Shown in pieces: positions 1 to 7,800 of a stretch of DNA of 64,000 bases. The notes under the pieces are model-generated. The model was given only the letters and a program-made list of their open reading frames with translations. It was not told where the DNA came from and did no database searches. The DNA is from Pseudotabrizicola sp. (lineage in GTDB: Bacteria; Pseudomonadota; Alphaproteobacteria; Rhodobacterales; Rhodobacteraceae): positions 111,408 to 175,407 of the forward strand of contig NZ_JAUXOV010000074.1 in the NCBI RefSeq assembly GCF_030684215.1. The letters run 5' to 3'. Made by a program: the position numbers and the translations under genes. Position 1 is the first letter of the stretch, and each line of letters starts with the position of its first letter.

Positions 1-94
1 TTGCGATCTTTGCACGAAACCTCAAGGTTTGCTTGACCAAACGCTCAAATTTTACGCGAAGGCGCTGTAATTAATGACGATTTCGTGACAAGAA

Positions 95-115
95 GCCATG
101 CCGTCGCTGCATGGC
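95..115. repeat. palindrome GCCATGC-N7-GCATGGC, copy 1
   Basis: Perfect 7-bp inverted repeat with a 7-base centre, preceded by GACAAGAA. The same half-sites and spacing occur at 29777-29797. It could be the terminator hairpin of a gene outside the window or an operator. No U-tract follows it. Confidence 0.5.
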
Positions 116-134
116 AGCATTGCGCAAGAAGGCT

Positions 135-163
135 ATTGTGCAGTTGCAGCATTTGCCCCATGT
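135..163 (+). promoter_or_regulatory. candidate RpoH (sigma-32 type) promoter for the DUF1127-sRNA operon
   Basis: ATTGTG at 135-140 and CCCCATGT at 156-163 are separated by 15 bases. The second block matches the sigma-32 -10 consensus CCCCATNT exactly. The first is a partial match to CTTGAA. The site lies 60 bases before the DUF1127 start codon. In R. sphaeroides the homologous ccaF1-CcsR transcript is driven by RpoHI/RpoHII, which fits, but no start site can be seen here. Confidence 0.5.
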
Positions 164-222
164 TATCCCTAACAACGCGGCAGAACGCTGCAACCGACCC
201 AAAATCGAGAGGCTAGAGTGCT

Positions 223-438
223 ATGGCTTATGTAAACTCATCACGTGCTGCATCCTACGGCATTGTTGACCGGGCCGCTGCCATCGTGAAATCCATTCGC
301 GTTGGTCTGGAGCGTCGCCGGGTGTTCAAACAAACCGTCCGCGAATTGCAGGCGCTGTCGAACCGCGAGCTGGCTGATCTGGGCATTCACCGCACCATGA
401 TCACCCGCGTAGCCAACGAGGCTGCTTACGGCAAGTGA
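223..438 (+). CDS. DUF1127 small basic protein (CcaF1-like)
   Basis: This 71-residue protein has a C-terminal DUF1127 segment (about residues 38-65) in which the Leu-rich NRELADLGI stretch is followed by the usual basic R..I pattern. Small DUF1127 proteins of alphaproteobacteria are described as RNA-associated. The R. sphaeroides homologue CcaF1 is co-transcribed with the CcsR sRNAs and affects sRNA maturation. The ATG at 223 has a GAGAGG-type ribosome site about ten bases upstream. The stop codon lies only 12 bases before the first CCTCCTCCC hairpin, so gene and sRNAs probably share a transcript. Context and family support the CcaF1 assignment; its activity is inferred. Confidence 0.85.
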   Translation: MAYVNSSRAASYGIVDRAAAIVKSIRVGLERRRVFKQTVRELQALSNRELADLGIHRTMITRVANEAAYGK

Positions 439-450
439 ATTTCTTTGCGA

Positions 451-520
451 GGCCCCTATCCTCCTCCCAGGGGTCTGTAGCAAAAGCGTCGGCATCAATC
501 CTCCTCCCTGATGCCGACGC
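451..520 (+). ncRNA. CcsR-like sRNA unit 1
   Basis: Two hairpins: stem 451-456/470-475 with motif at 460-468, and a 12-bp perfect stem 486-497/509-520 with motif at 500-508. Unit boundaries are inferred from the 38-44 base spacing within pairs; mature ends are unknown. Confidence 0.8.
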
Positions 521-553
521 CCTTTAAAACGGAGCGAACGCTCCTACCTGATA

Positions 554-626
554 CGAGAAGCCCTCTCCTCCTCCCTGGGCTTGTCGGAACAGCGGCACCC
601 TCTCTCCTCCTCCCTGAGGGTGCCGC
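554..626 (+). ncRNA. CcsR-like sRNA unit 2
   Basis: Hairpin one pairs 554-563 with 577-586 with one mismatch (motif 567-575). Hairpin two pairs 592-602 with 616-626 perfectly (motif 606-614). It is preceded by a small hairpin without the motif, GGAGC/GCTCC at 531-535/540-544. Confidence 0.8.
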
Positions 627-678
627 GGATCATTTGAGGGCCAGAGTTTTCTGGAATTGACCCTCACCATAGTTCGAA

Positions 679-745
679 CGGCTCTTCCTCCTCCCTGAGC
701 CGGTCGGAATCGCGGCGGCCCCTTCCTCCTCCCTGGGGTCGCCGC
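679..745 (+). ncRNA. CcsR-like sRNA unit 3
   Basis: Hairpin one pairs 679-684 with 697-702 (motif 687-695). Hairpin two pairs 712-722 with 735-745 with one G-U pair (motif 725-733). The spacer before it folds as 636-640/661-665 enclosing 641-645/650-654. Confidence 0.8.
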
Positions 746-778
746 ACCCGAAATACGGGGGCTTGTCCCCCACCCTGT

Positions 779-861
779 TCGGTCCTGCCCCCTCCTCCTC
801 CCTGGGGTTGGACTGAAAAGTGGAACTCTGACCCCGTCCTCCTCCCTGGGGTTTGGGTTCC
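779..861 (+). ncRNA. CcsR-like sRNA unit 4
   Basis: Hairpin one pairs 779-785 with 810-816 and 789-792 with 804-807 around motif 794-802. Hairpin two pairs 822-826 with 857-861 and 831-835 with 848-852 around motif 838-846. The spacer before it contains a GGGGG/CCCCC hairpin at 757-761/767-771. Confidence 0.75.
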
Positions 862-869
862 CTGATACG

Positions 870-943
870 CCGGCCCCCTCCTCCTCCCTGGGGTTGGTTG
901 TGAATGATGCGGCGGCGCCCCTCCTCCTCCCTGGGCGCCGCCG
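870..943 (+). ncRNA. CcsR-like sRNA unit 5
   Basis: Hairpin one pairs 870-877 with 890-897 using two G-U pairs (motif 880-888). Hairpin two pairs 910-920 with 933-943 perfectly (motif 923-931) and doubles as the terminator of the operon. R. sphaeroides is described with four CcsR RNAs, so a fifth unit is notable. Confidence 0.75.
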
Positions 944-953
944 TTTTCATTTT
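910..953 (+). terminator. Rho-independent terminator ending the sRNA array
   Basis: An 11-bp GC-rich stem (910-920/933-943) is directly followed by TTTTCATTTT. The loop still carries the CCTCCTCCC motif, so the last sRNA hairpin and the terminator are the same structure. Confidence 0.8.
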
Positions 954-1009
954 CGGGGGTTGCGGTCGCGGCGGGTGCCGCGCATCGTCGCCCCAAGAAT
1001 GAGGACAGC

Positions 1010-2155
1010 ATGCGTATTTCCCTGATATCGGCGGCTATTGTGGCGGCATTTGTTGGCTATGGGTCCACCATTGCGCTGGTGCTGGCAGCCGCGGCAGCAG
1101 TGGGGGCCGACGCGGGCCAGACCGCGAGCTGGGTGCTGGCGGTATCGCTGGCCAAGGCAGTTGGCTCGGGCTGGCTGTCGGTATGGAACCGGGTGCCGGT
1201 GGTGCTGGCGTGGTCTACACCGGGGGCGGCGCTGATTGCAGCCACAACAGGCGTGACGATGCCGCAAGCCGTCGGAGCCTTTGTTATGGCGGGCGCGCTG
1301 ATTGCGCTGACGGCAGCGGTGCGCCCATTGGGGCGGTTGGTTGCATCTATCCCCGACGGCGTTGCAGCGGCAATGCTGGCCGGGGTTTTGCTGCCATTTT
1401 GTCTGAAAGGTGCAGGAGCGGCCGAGGCGGCACCGGGGCTGGTTTTGCCAATGGTGGCGGTGTTCGCGCTGGTCCGGCTATGGAACCCGGCCTTGGCCGT
1501 ACTGGCGGCTTTGGCAATGGGGGTGGCGCTGGCCTTTGTGACCGGTGCGGCGATCCTGACGGATGTGCCGTTTCCCGCCCCTGTGCCGGTGTTCATCTGG
1601 CCGGAATGGAATCTGGGGGTGCTGATCGGGCTGGGGGTGCCGCTGTATCTGGTGACGATGGCCAGCCAGAATCTTCCCGGCTTTGCCGTCATGCGCGCGG
1701 CCGGGTATGAGCCGCCGGTCACACGGGCACTGGCGGTGACCGGAGGAATTTCGGCGGCCTCAGCCCTGTTTGGCGCGCATACGGTGAACATGGCGGCGAT
1801 CACAGCAGCGATCTGCATGGGCGATGACGTTCATCCCGACCGCGATCAGCGCTGGAAGGTAGGCGTGGTCTATGCGGGCGTCTGGGTGGCTTTGGGCCTG
1901 TGTTCCCCGGCGATCATGATCCTGCTGAGCGCTTTGCCACCGCAGGTGATGGGCGCGCTGGTGGCATTGGCGCTGCTGGGGCCGCTGATGGGGGCGCTGG
2001 CGGGCGCATATGCAGTGGTCGACACACGGTTTGCGGCCACGATCACGCTGGCCGTTGCAGCGTCGGGCGTGGTGGTGTTCGGGATAGGCGCGGCATTCTG
2101 GGGGCTGATTGCAGGGCTGGTGATTTTCGGGCTGGAGCGGTTGAAGCGCGGCTGA
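1010..2155 (+). CDS. BenE-family benzoate/H+ symporter-like transporter
   Basis: A 381-residue integral membrane protein made almost wholly of hydrophobic helices (about 11-12). It carries the BenE-family features: a short N-terminal helix, the NRVPVVLAWSTPGAALI stretch near residues 60-77, and the HTVNMAAITAAICMGDD segment in the second half. E. coli YdcO and Acinetobacter BenE are the reference members. The substrate may be benzoate or another aromatic acid and cannot be read from sequence; no aromatic-degradation genes lie nearby. The ATG at 1010 has a GAGGA ribosome site five bases upstream. The gene converges on uvrD with only 64 bases between the stop codons. Confidence 0.85.
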   Translation: MRISLISAAIVAAFVGYGSTIALVLAAAAAVGADAGQTASWVLAVSLAKAVGSGWLSVWNRVPVVLAWSTPGAALIAATTGVTMPQAVGAFVMAGALIALTAAVRPLGRLVASIPDGVAAAMLAGVLLPFCLKGAGAAEAAPGLVLPMVAVFALVRLWNPALAVLAALAMGVALAFVTGAAILTDVPFPAPVPVFIWPEWNLGVLIGLGVPLYLVTMASQNLPGFAVMRAAGYEPPVTRALAVTGGISAASALFGAHTVNMAAITAAICMGDDVHPDRDQRWKVGVVYAGVWVALGLCSPAIMILLSALPPQVMGALVALALLGPLMGALAGAYAVVDTRFAATITLAVAASGVVVFGIGAAFWGLIAGLVIFGLERLKRG

Positions 2156-2184
2156 GGTCCGCAACTTGGGCTGCGGTGGAATTT

Positions 2185-2208
2185 GAGTATTTTTGCCAAG
2201 ATGAATGG
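2185..2208 (+). repeat. GAGTATTT element with CCAAGATGAA tail
   Basis: One copy of a dispersed intergenic element, GAGTATTTTTGCCAAGATGA..., lying between the convergent benE and uvrD genes. Relatives occur at 10405-10427 (minus) and 59306-59326. Confidence 0.6.
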
Positions 2209-2219
2209 TTAAGGCAGGC

Positions 2220-4598
2220 TTAAAACGGCACGTCGTCGGCCTGCTCTGCGGGAATGACGAAGCGCGCAACGAGTTTTTTCGGGCCAGCGTGTTCGAAATC
2301 GACGTCGAGTTTGTCGCCTTCGATATCTGTCACGCGGCCGTAGCCGAATTTCTGGTGAAACACCCGGTCGCCAATGGTGAAGGCAGAAACCGCTTCGGCA
2401 TCAATGGTAATGTGCCGCGTTTCGCGCGGTTGTTGTACCGGGCGCACGGCTTGGCCCGCCTGCAAGCGACGCCAGCCGGGGGAGTTGTAGACATCGGCCT
2501 TTGACACGCGTTCTTCTAGGCCGGAACCAAAGCCCACGGATGCTGCTGCACCATAGCCGCCGCCATAAAGACCGGGCGGGGTAAGCACCTCGACATGATC
2601 GGCGGGCAACTCATCAATGAAGCGCGAGGGCAGTTGGCTTTGCCACTGGCCATAGACCCTGCGGTTCGAGGCAAATGAGACAGTGCAGAGCGATTCCGCG
2701 CGGGTGATGCCGACATAGGCGAGGCGGCGTTCTTCCTCCACGCCCTTGAGGCCGGATTCGTCCATGCTGCGCTGGCTTGGGAACAATCCGTCTTCCCAGC
2801 CCGGCAGGAAAACTACGGGGAACTCCAAGCCCTTGGCGGCGTGCAGGGTCATGATGCTGATTTTTTCCACCGCTTCTTCGGTTTCATTGTCCATGATGAG
2901 GGACACGTGTTCGAGGAAGCCTTGCAGATTGTCGAACTGTTCCAGTGCCTTGACCAGTTCCTTGAGGTTATCAAGACGGCCCGGAGCCTCGGGCGTCTTG
3001 TCGTTTTGCCACATCGTCGTGTAGCCGGATTCGTCAAGGATCTGTTCGGCTAGGGCTATATGATTGTAATCGGCGTTTAGCGTGATGGCGTGCCAGCGGT
3101 CTGCGCCCTCAACAAACTGGCGCAACTGGCCGCCCCCCTTGCCGCCAATGGTTCCCTTGGCCACAGCTTCGCGCGCGCCATCGAGCAAGGGCACACCTGC
3201 CGCCCGCGCAAGGCGCTGAATGTCGCCTTGGGCCTTGTCGCCAAGGCCGCGTTTGGGGGTGTTGATGACGCGTTCAAACGCAAGATCATCTTCAGGCGAG
3301 ACGGCGAGGCGGAAATAGGCCATCGCGTCACGGATCTCCAGCCGCTCATAAAAACGTGGGCCGCCGATCACGCGGTAGGGAAGGCCGATGGTCAGGAAAC
3401 GGTCTTCAAACGCGCGCATCTGGTGCGACGCGCGCACCAGAATCGCTTGCTGGTCAAGGTTGACGGGATCAAGACCACGGGTGCCGCGTTGCAGCGCCTC
3501 GGCCTCTTCGCCTATCCAGCGGGCCTCTTCCTCGCCATCCCAGTGGCCGATCAAGCGCAGCTTTTCGCCCGGCTCGCCCGCCGTCCACAGGGTTTTGCCA
3601 AGGCGGCCCTTATTGGCGGCAATGACGCCTGATGCAGCGGCGAGGATATGGGCGGTGGAGCGGTAGTTCTGTTCCAGCTTGATGACGGTCGCGCCGGGGA
3701 AATCCTTTTCAAACCGCAGGATATTGCCGACCTCGGCCCCGCGCCAGCCGTAGATCGACTGGTCATCATCGCCGACGCAGCAGATGTTCTTGTGCGATTG
3801 CGCCAGCAGGCGCAGCCAGAGGTATTGGCAGACATTGGTATCTTGATACTCATCGACCAGAATATAGCGGAACCAGCGCTGATACTGGCCCAGCACATCA
3901 GGGTGGGCCTGAAAGATGGTGACACAATGCAGCAAAAGGTCGCCAAAATCGGTGGCGTTAAGGGTGCGCAGGCGGTCCTGGTAAGCGGCGTACAACTCGG
4001 TGCCCATGTTGTTGAAGCCGGACGCTTCATTTGAGGGCACGTTGGCAGGCGTCAGCGCGCGGTTTTTCCAGCCGTCGATCATCCCGGCCAACATGCGGGC
4101 GGGCCAGCGTTTTTCGTCAATATCAGCCGCCGCGAGCAGTTGTTTCAACAGACGCAGCTGGTCGTCAGTATCCAGAATGGTGAAATTGGGCTTCAGCCCC
4201 GCCAGCTCGGCGTGACGGCGCAGGATTTTGACCGACAGCGAATGGAAAGTGCCCATCCACGGCATGCCCTCTGCCACCTGCCCCAGCAGGCGGCCGACAC
4301 GCTCTTTCATCTCGCGCGCGGCCTTGTTGGTGAAGGTCACCGAAAGGATTTCATTCGGCCGGGCGCGGCCCGTGTGCAAAAGATGCACAATGCGGCTGGT
4401 CAGCGCCTTGGTTTTGCCGGTGCCTGCGCCTGCCAGCATGAGGACCGGGCCATCCAACGCCTCTACCGCCGAACGCTGCGCCGGGTTCAGGTCGTCAAGG
4501 TATGGCGCAGGGCGTGCGGCCATGGCGCGTTGCGACAAAGGCACGCTTTGCGGTGCGGCGGCAGCCTCGAAGGCGTCGTTTTCATCCCAATCGTTCAT
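2220..4598 (-). CDS. uvrD: ATP-dependent DNA helicase UvrD/PcrA (superfamily 1)
   Basis: A 792-residue 3'-5' DNA helicase that acts in nucleotide-excision and mismatch repair and clears replication obstacles. The SF1A motifs appear in order: NPAQRSAV (Q motif), Walker A AGAGTGKT at residues 56-63, VDEYQDTN (motif II), GDDDQSIYGWRGA (III), QNYRS (IV), TLHAAKGLEFPVVF (V) and RLAYVGITRAE (VI). A C-terminal Tudor-like segment ends in DVPF. An open frame extends to 4715, but the conserved reading MNDWDENDAF favours the ATG at 4598. Its ribosome site is weak. The gene runs opposite to pyc, which starts 228 bases away. Confidence 0.95.
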   Translation of the reverse strand: MNDWDENDAFEAAAAPQSVPLSQRAMAARPAPYLDDLNPAQRSAVEALDGPVLMLAGAGTGKTKALTSRIVHLLHTGRARPNEILSVTFTNKAAREMKERVGRLLGQVAEGMPWMGTFHSLSVKILRRHAELAGLKPNFTILDTDDQLRLLKQLLAAADIDEKRWPARMLAGMIDGWKNRALTPANVPSNEASGFNNMGTELYAAYQDRLRTLNATDFGDLLLHCVTIFQAHPDVLGQYQRWFRYILVDEYQDTNVCQYLWLRLLAQSHKNICCVGDDDQSIYGWRGAEVGNILRFEKDFPGATVIKLEQNYRSTAHILAAASGVIAANKGRLGKTLWTAGEPGEKLRLIGHWDGEEEARWIGEEAEALQRGTRGLDPVNLDQQAILVRASHQMRAFEDRFLTIGLPYRVIGGPRFYERLEIRDAMAYFRLAVSPEDDLAFERVINTPKRGLGDKAQGDIQRLARAAGVPLLDGAREAVAKGTIGGKGGGQLRQFVEGADRWHAITLNADYNHIALAEQILDESGYTTMWQNDKTPEAPGRLDNLKELVKALEQFDNLQGFLEHVSLIMDNETEEAVEKISIMTLHAAKGLEFPVVFLPGWEDGLFPSQRSMDESGLKGVEEERRLAYVGITRAESLCTVSFASNRRVYGQWQSQLPSRFIDELPADHVEVLTPPGLYGGGYGAAASVGFGSGLEERVSKADVYNSPGWRRLQAGQAVRPVQQPRETRHITIDAEAVSAFTIGDRVFHQKFGYGRVTDIEGDKLDVDFEHAGPKKLVARFVIPAEQADDVPF

Positions 4599-4686
4599 CG
4601 GGTATTTATACGCCTGATTGAGGGGAAGAAAAGCATCTGTTCGTGACTTGTTCACATTTTTGCTGCCGAAAGACGGGGTTTCGCAG

Positions 4687-4724
4687 CTGCAAACAACTGC
4701 CTGCATATTTCGCAAACTTTGCAG
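4687..4724. promoter_or_regulatory. possible operator in the uvrD-pyc intergenic region
   Basis: CTGCAAA at 4687-4693 and TTTGCAG at 4718-4724 are perfect inverted half-sites 24 bases apart. A related TTTCGCAAA lies between them at 4708-4716. The pattern loosely resembles TTTGCAAA sites bound by the ScfR group (RamB/PccR/MccR), which control short-chain acyl-CoA and carboxylation genes. This is a pattern observation only. Confidence 0.25.
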
Positions 4725-4826
4725 TTTGGTGACAGAGTGCCCTTGCGCTGCAGTGCAGCACCAATAGAGTGAGGCGGATTGCCGCGCCTTCGCCGCGCCG
4801 TTGCCACGTCTTTGATGGAGTTAGCC

Positions 4827-7800
4827 ATGCCCGAGTTCAGCAAAATTCTTGTCGCCAACCGGGGAGAGATTGCGATCCGCGTGATGCGCGCCGCCAATGA
4901 GATGGGTAAGAAGACGGTTGCGGTCTTTGCCGAGGAAGACAAGCTGTCGCTGCACCGGTTCAAGGCGGATGAGGCGTATCGGATCGGTGAGGGCCTGTCG
5001 CCGGTGGGGGCTTACCTGTCGATCCCGGAAATCATCCGGGTGGCCAAGATGTGCGGCGCGGATGCGATCCATCCGGGCTATGGCCTGCTGTCGGAAAACC
5101 CCGATTTTGTCGAGGCCTGCGATCAAGCCGGGATCACGTTCATCGGGCCGCGGGCCGAAACCATGCGCGCGCTTGGCGACAAGGCATCGGCGCGGCGGGT
5201 TGCGATCGAGGCCGGGGTGCCGGTGATTCCGGCGACCGAAGTGCTGGGCGAGGATATGGCCGCGATCAAGGCCGAGGCCAAAACGGTCGGATACCCCTTG
5301 ATGCTCAAGGCCAGTTGGGGCGGCGGCGGGCGCGGCATGCGCCCTATTCTGGCCGAGGATGAACTGGAAACCAAGGTGCGCGAAGGCCGGCGTGAGGCCG
5401 AGGCTGCATTTGGCAATGGCGAAGGCTATCTGGAAAAGATGATCCAGCGCGCGCGCCACGTCGAGGTGCAGATCCTTGGCGACAAGCACGGCCAGATCTA
5501 CCACCTGTGGGAACGCGACTGCACCGTGCAGCGCCGCAATCAAAAAGTGGTGGAGCGCGCCCCTGCCCCGTATCTGACCGAAGAACAGCGGGCCGAAGTC
5601 TGCGAAATGGGCCGCAAGATCTGCGCCCATGTGAATTACGAATGCGCCGGAACGGTCGAGTTTTTGATGGATATGGATGATGAAAAATTCTATTTCATCG
5701 AAGTGAACCCCCGCGTGCAGGTCGAACACACGGTCACCGAGGAAGTGACCGGGATCGACATCGTGCAAGCGCAAATTCTGATTGCCGAGGGCAAGACGCT
5801 GGCGCAGGCAACGGGGGTGGCCGATCAGGCCGAGGTCAAGCTGAACGGCCACGCGCTGCAATGCCGGGTCACTACCGAAGACCCGCTGAACAATTTCATC
5901 CCCGATTACGGGCGCTTGACCGCCTATCGGTCAGCCACAGGCAACGGCATCCGGCTGGATGGCGGCACGGCCTATGCGGGGGGCGTGATCACGCGGTATT
6001 ACGATTCGCTGCTGGTCAAGGTGACGGCCCATGCCCAGACGCCGGAAAAGGCGATCAAGCGGATGGACCGGGCACTGCGCGAATTCCGTATCCGCGGCGT
6101 CGCCACGAATATCGAGTTCGTGATCAACCTGTTGCAGCATCCGACCTTTCTGGATGACAGCTATACCACCAAATTCATCGACACGACGCCCGATCTGTTC
6201 GCGTTCCGCAAGCGGCGCGACCGGGCGACGAAAATCCTGACCTATATCGCAGACATCACGGTGAACGGTCACCCCGAGACGGCGGGCCGCGCGAAGCCAG
6301 CGGCCGAAGCCAAGGCCCCGAAAGCGCCAAAGTTGCGCACGGAACCCGCGATGGGCACCCGCAACCTGCTGGAGCAAAAAGGCCCGCAGGCGGTGGCAGA
6401 CTGGATGAAGGCGCAGAAAAAGGTGCTGATCACCGACACCACCATGCGCGACGGGCACCAAAGCCTGCTGGCCACGCGGATGCGGTCGATTGACATGATC
6501 AAGGTGGCTCCAGCCTATGCCGCGCATCTGCCGCAACTGTTCAGTGTGGAATGTTGGGGCGGTGCCACGTTTGATGTGGCCTACCGCTTTTTGCAGGAAT
6601 GTCCGTGGCAGCGCTTGCGCGACCTGCGCGCTCAGATGCCGAACCTGATGACGCAGATGCTGCTGCGCGCGAGCAATGGCGTGGGCTACACCAACTACCC
6701 CGACAATGTGGTGCAGGCATTTGTGAAGCAGGCCGCCGAAACCGGGGTGGATGTGTTCCGGGTGTTCGATTCGCTCAACTGGGTTGAAAACATGCGCGTC
6801 GCAATGGATGCGGTGCTGGAATCGAACAAGGTCTGCGAAGGCACGATCTGTTACACTGGTGATCTGCTCGATCCTGACCGCGCGAAATATGATCTGAAAT
6901 ACTATGTCGAGCGCGCGCTGGAACTGAAAGGGGCCGGGTCGCACATCCTTGGCCTGAAAGATATGGCCGGGTTGTTGAAGCCTGCGGCGGCGCGGATTCT
7001 GGTGCGCACACTAAAGCAAGAAGTGGGCTTGCCGGTGCATTTTCACACGCATGACACGTCAGGCGCGGCCGCGGCGACGGTGCTTGCCGCCTGTGAGGCC
7101 GGGGTGGATGCAGTGGATGCGGCGATGGATGCGTTTTCGGGCGGCACCTCGCAGCCCTGCCTTGGATCAATTGTCGAGGCGTTGCGCCACACCGAACGGG
7201 ACACTGGTCTTGATATCGCCGCCATCCGCGAGATTTCAAACTATTGGGAACAGGTGCGCGCGCAATATACTGCATTTGAGTCCGGCACCCCGGCACCCGC
7301 GTCAGAAGTCTATCTGCACGAGATGCCCGGCGGGCAGTTCACCAACCTGAAAGCCCAAGCGCGCTCTATGGGGCTGGAGGACCGCTGGCCCGAGGTGGCG
7401 CAGGCCTATGCCGACGCCAACCAGATGTTTGGCGATATTGTAAAGGTCACACCCTCATCCAAAGTGGTGGGTGACATGGCGTTGATCATGGTGGCCCAAG
7501 GGCTGAGCCGCGCGCAGGTCGAAGACCCAAGCGTGGAACTGGCCTTCCCCGACTCGGTGGTCGATATGCTCAAAGGCAATCTGGGCCAACCCCATGGCGG
7601 CTGGCCCGAAGGCATCCTGAAAAAGGTGCTGAAGGGCGAGGCCCCACTGACCGAACGACCGGGCAAGACATTGCCTGCCGTCGATCTGGCCGAAGTGCGC
7701 GCCAAGTTGGCGCAGGAACTGCATCTGGGGCAGGAAGACGCTGATGGCGAGATGCTGGATGAAGAAGACCTGAACGGATACCTGATGTATCCACGCGTGT

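Larger units (their letters stand above)
451..953 (+). ncRNA. tandem CcsR / cuckoo sRNA array (ten CCUCCUCCC stem-loops)
   Basis: The motif CCTCCTCCC occurs exactly ten times, at 460, 500, 567, 606, 687, 725, 794, 838, 880 and 923. Each copy sits in the loop of a hairpin whose stem sequence differs from its neighbours. Stems are kept paired by compensatory differences, for example 12 perfect pairs at 486-497/509-520 and 11 pairs at 592-602/616-626, 712-722/735-745 and 910-920/933-943. The last stem is followed by a T-rich run. This is the architecture of the CcsR (cuckoo) family of R. sphaeroides, in which each processed sRNA has two such loops. Ten loops therefore suggest five units. The loop sequence contains the anti-Shine-Dalgarno core CCUCCU, so it could pair with GGAGG-type ribosome sites. 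Confidence 0.92.

Noticed and set aside
451..945. CRISPR array or tandem protein repeat in the CCTCCTCCC region
   Set aside because: The conserved unit is only nine bases, always inside a hairpin loop, with variable paired stems and unequal spacing. Minus-strand frames there give artificial PREEEG-type peptides from the repeated motif. It fits a cuckoo sRNA array.
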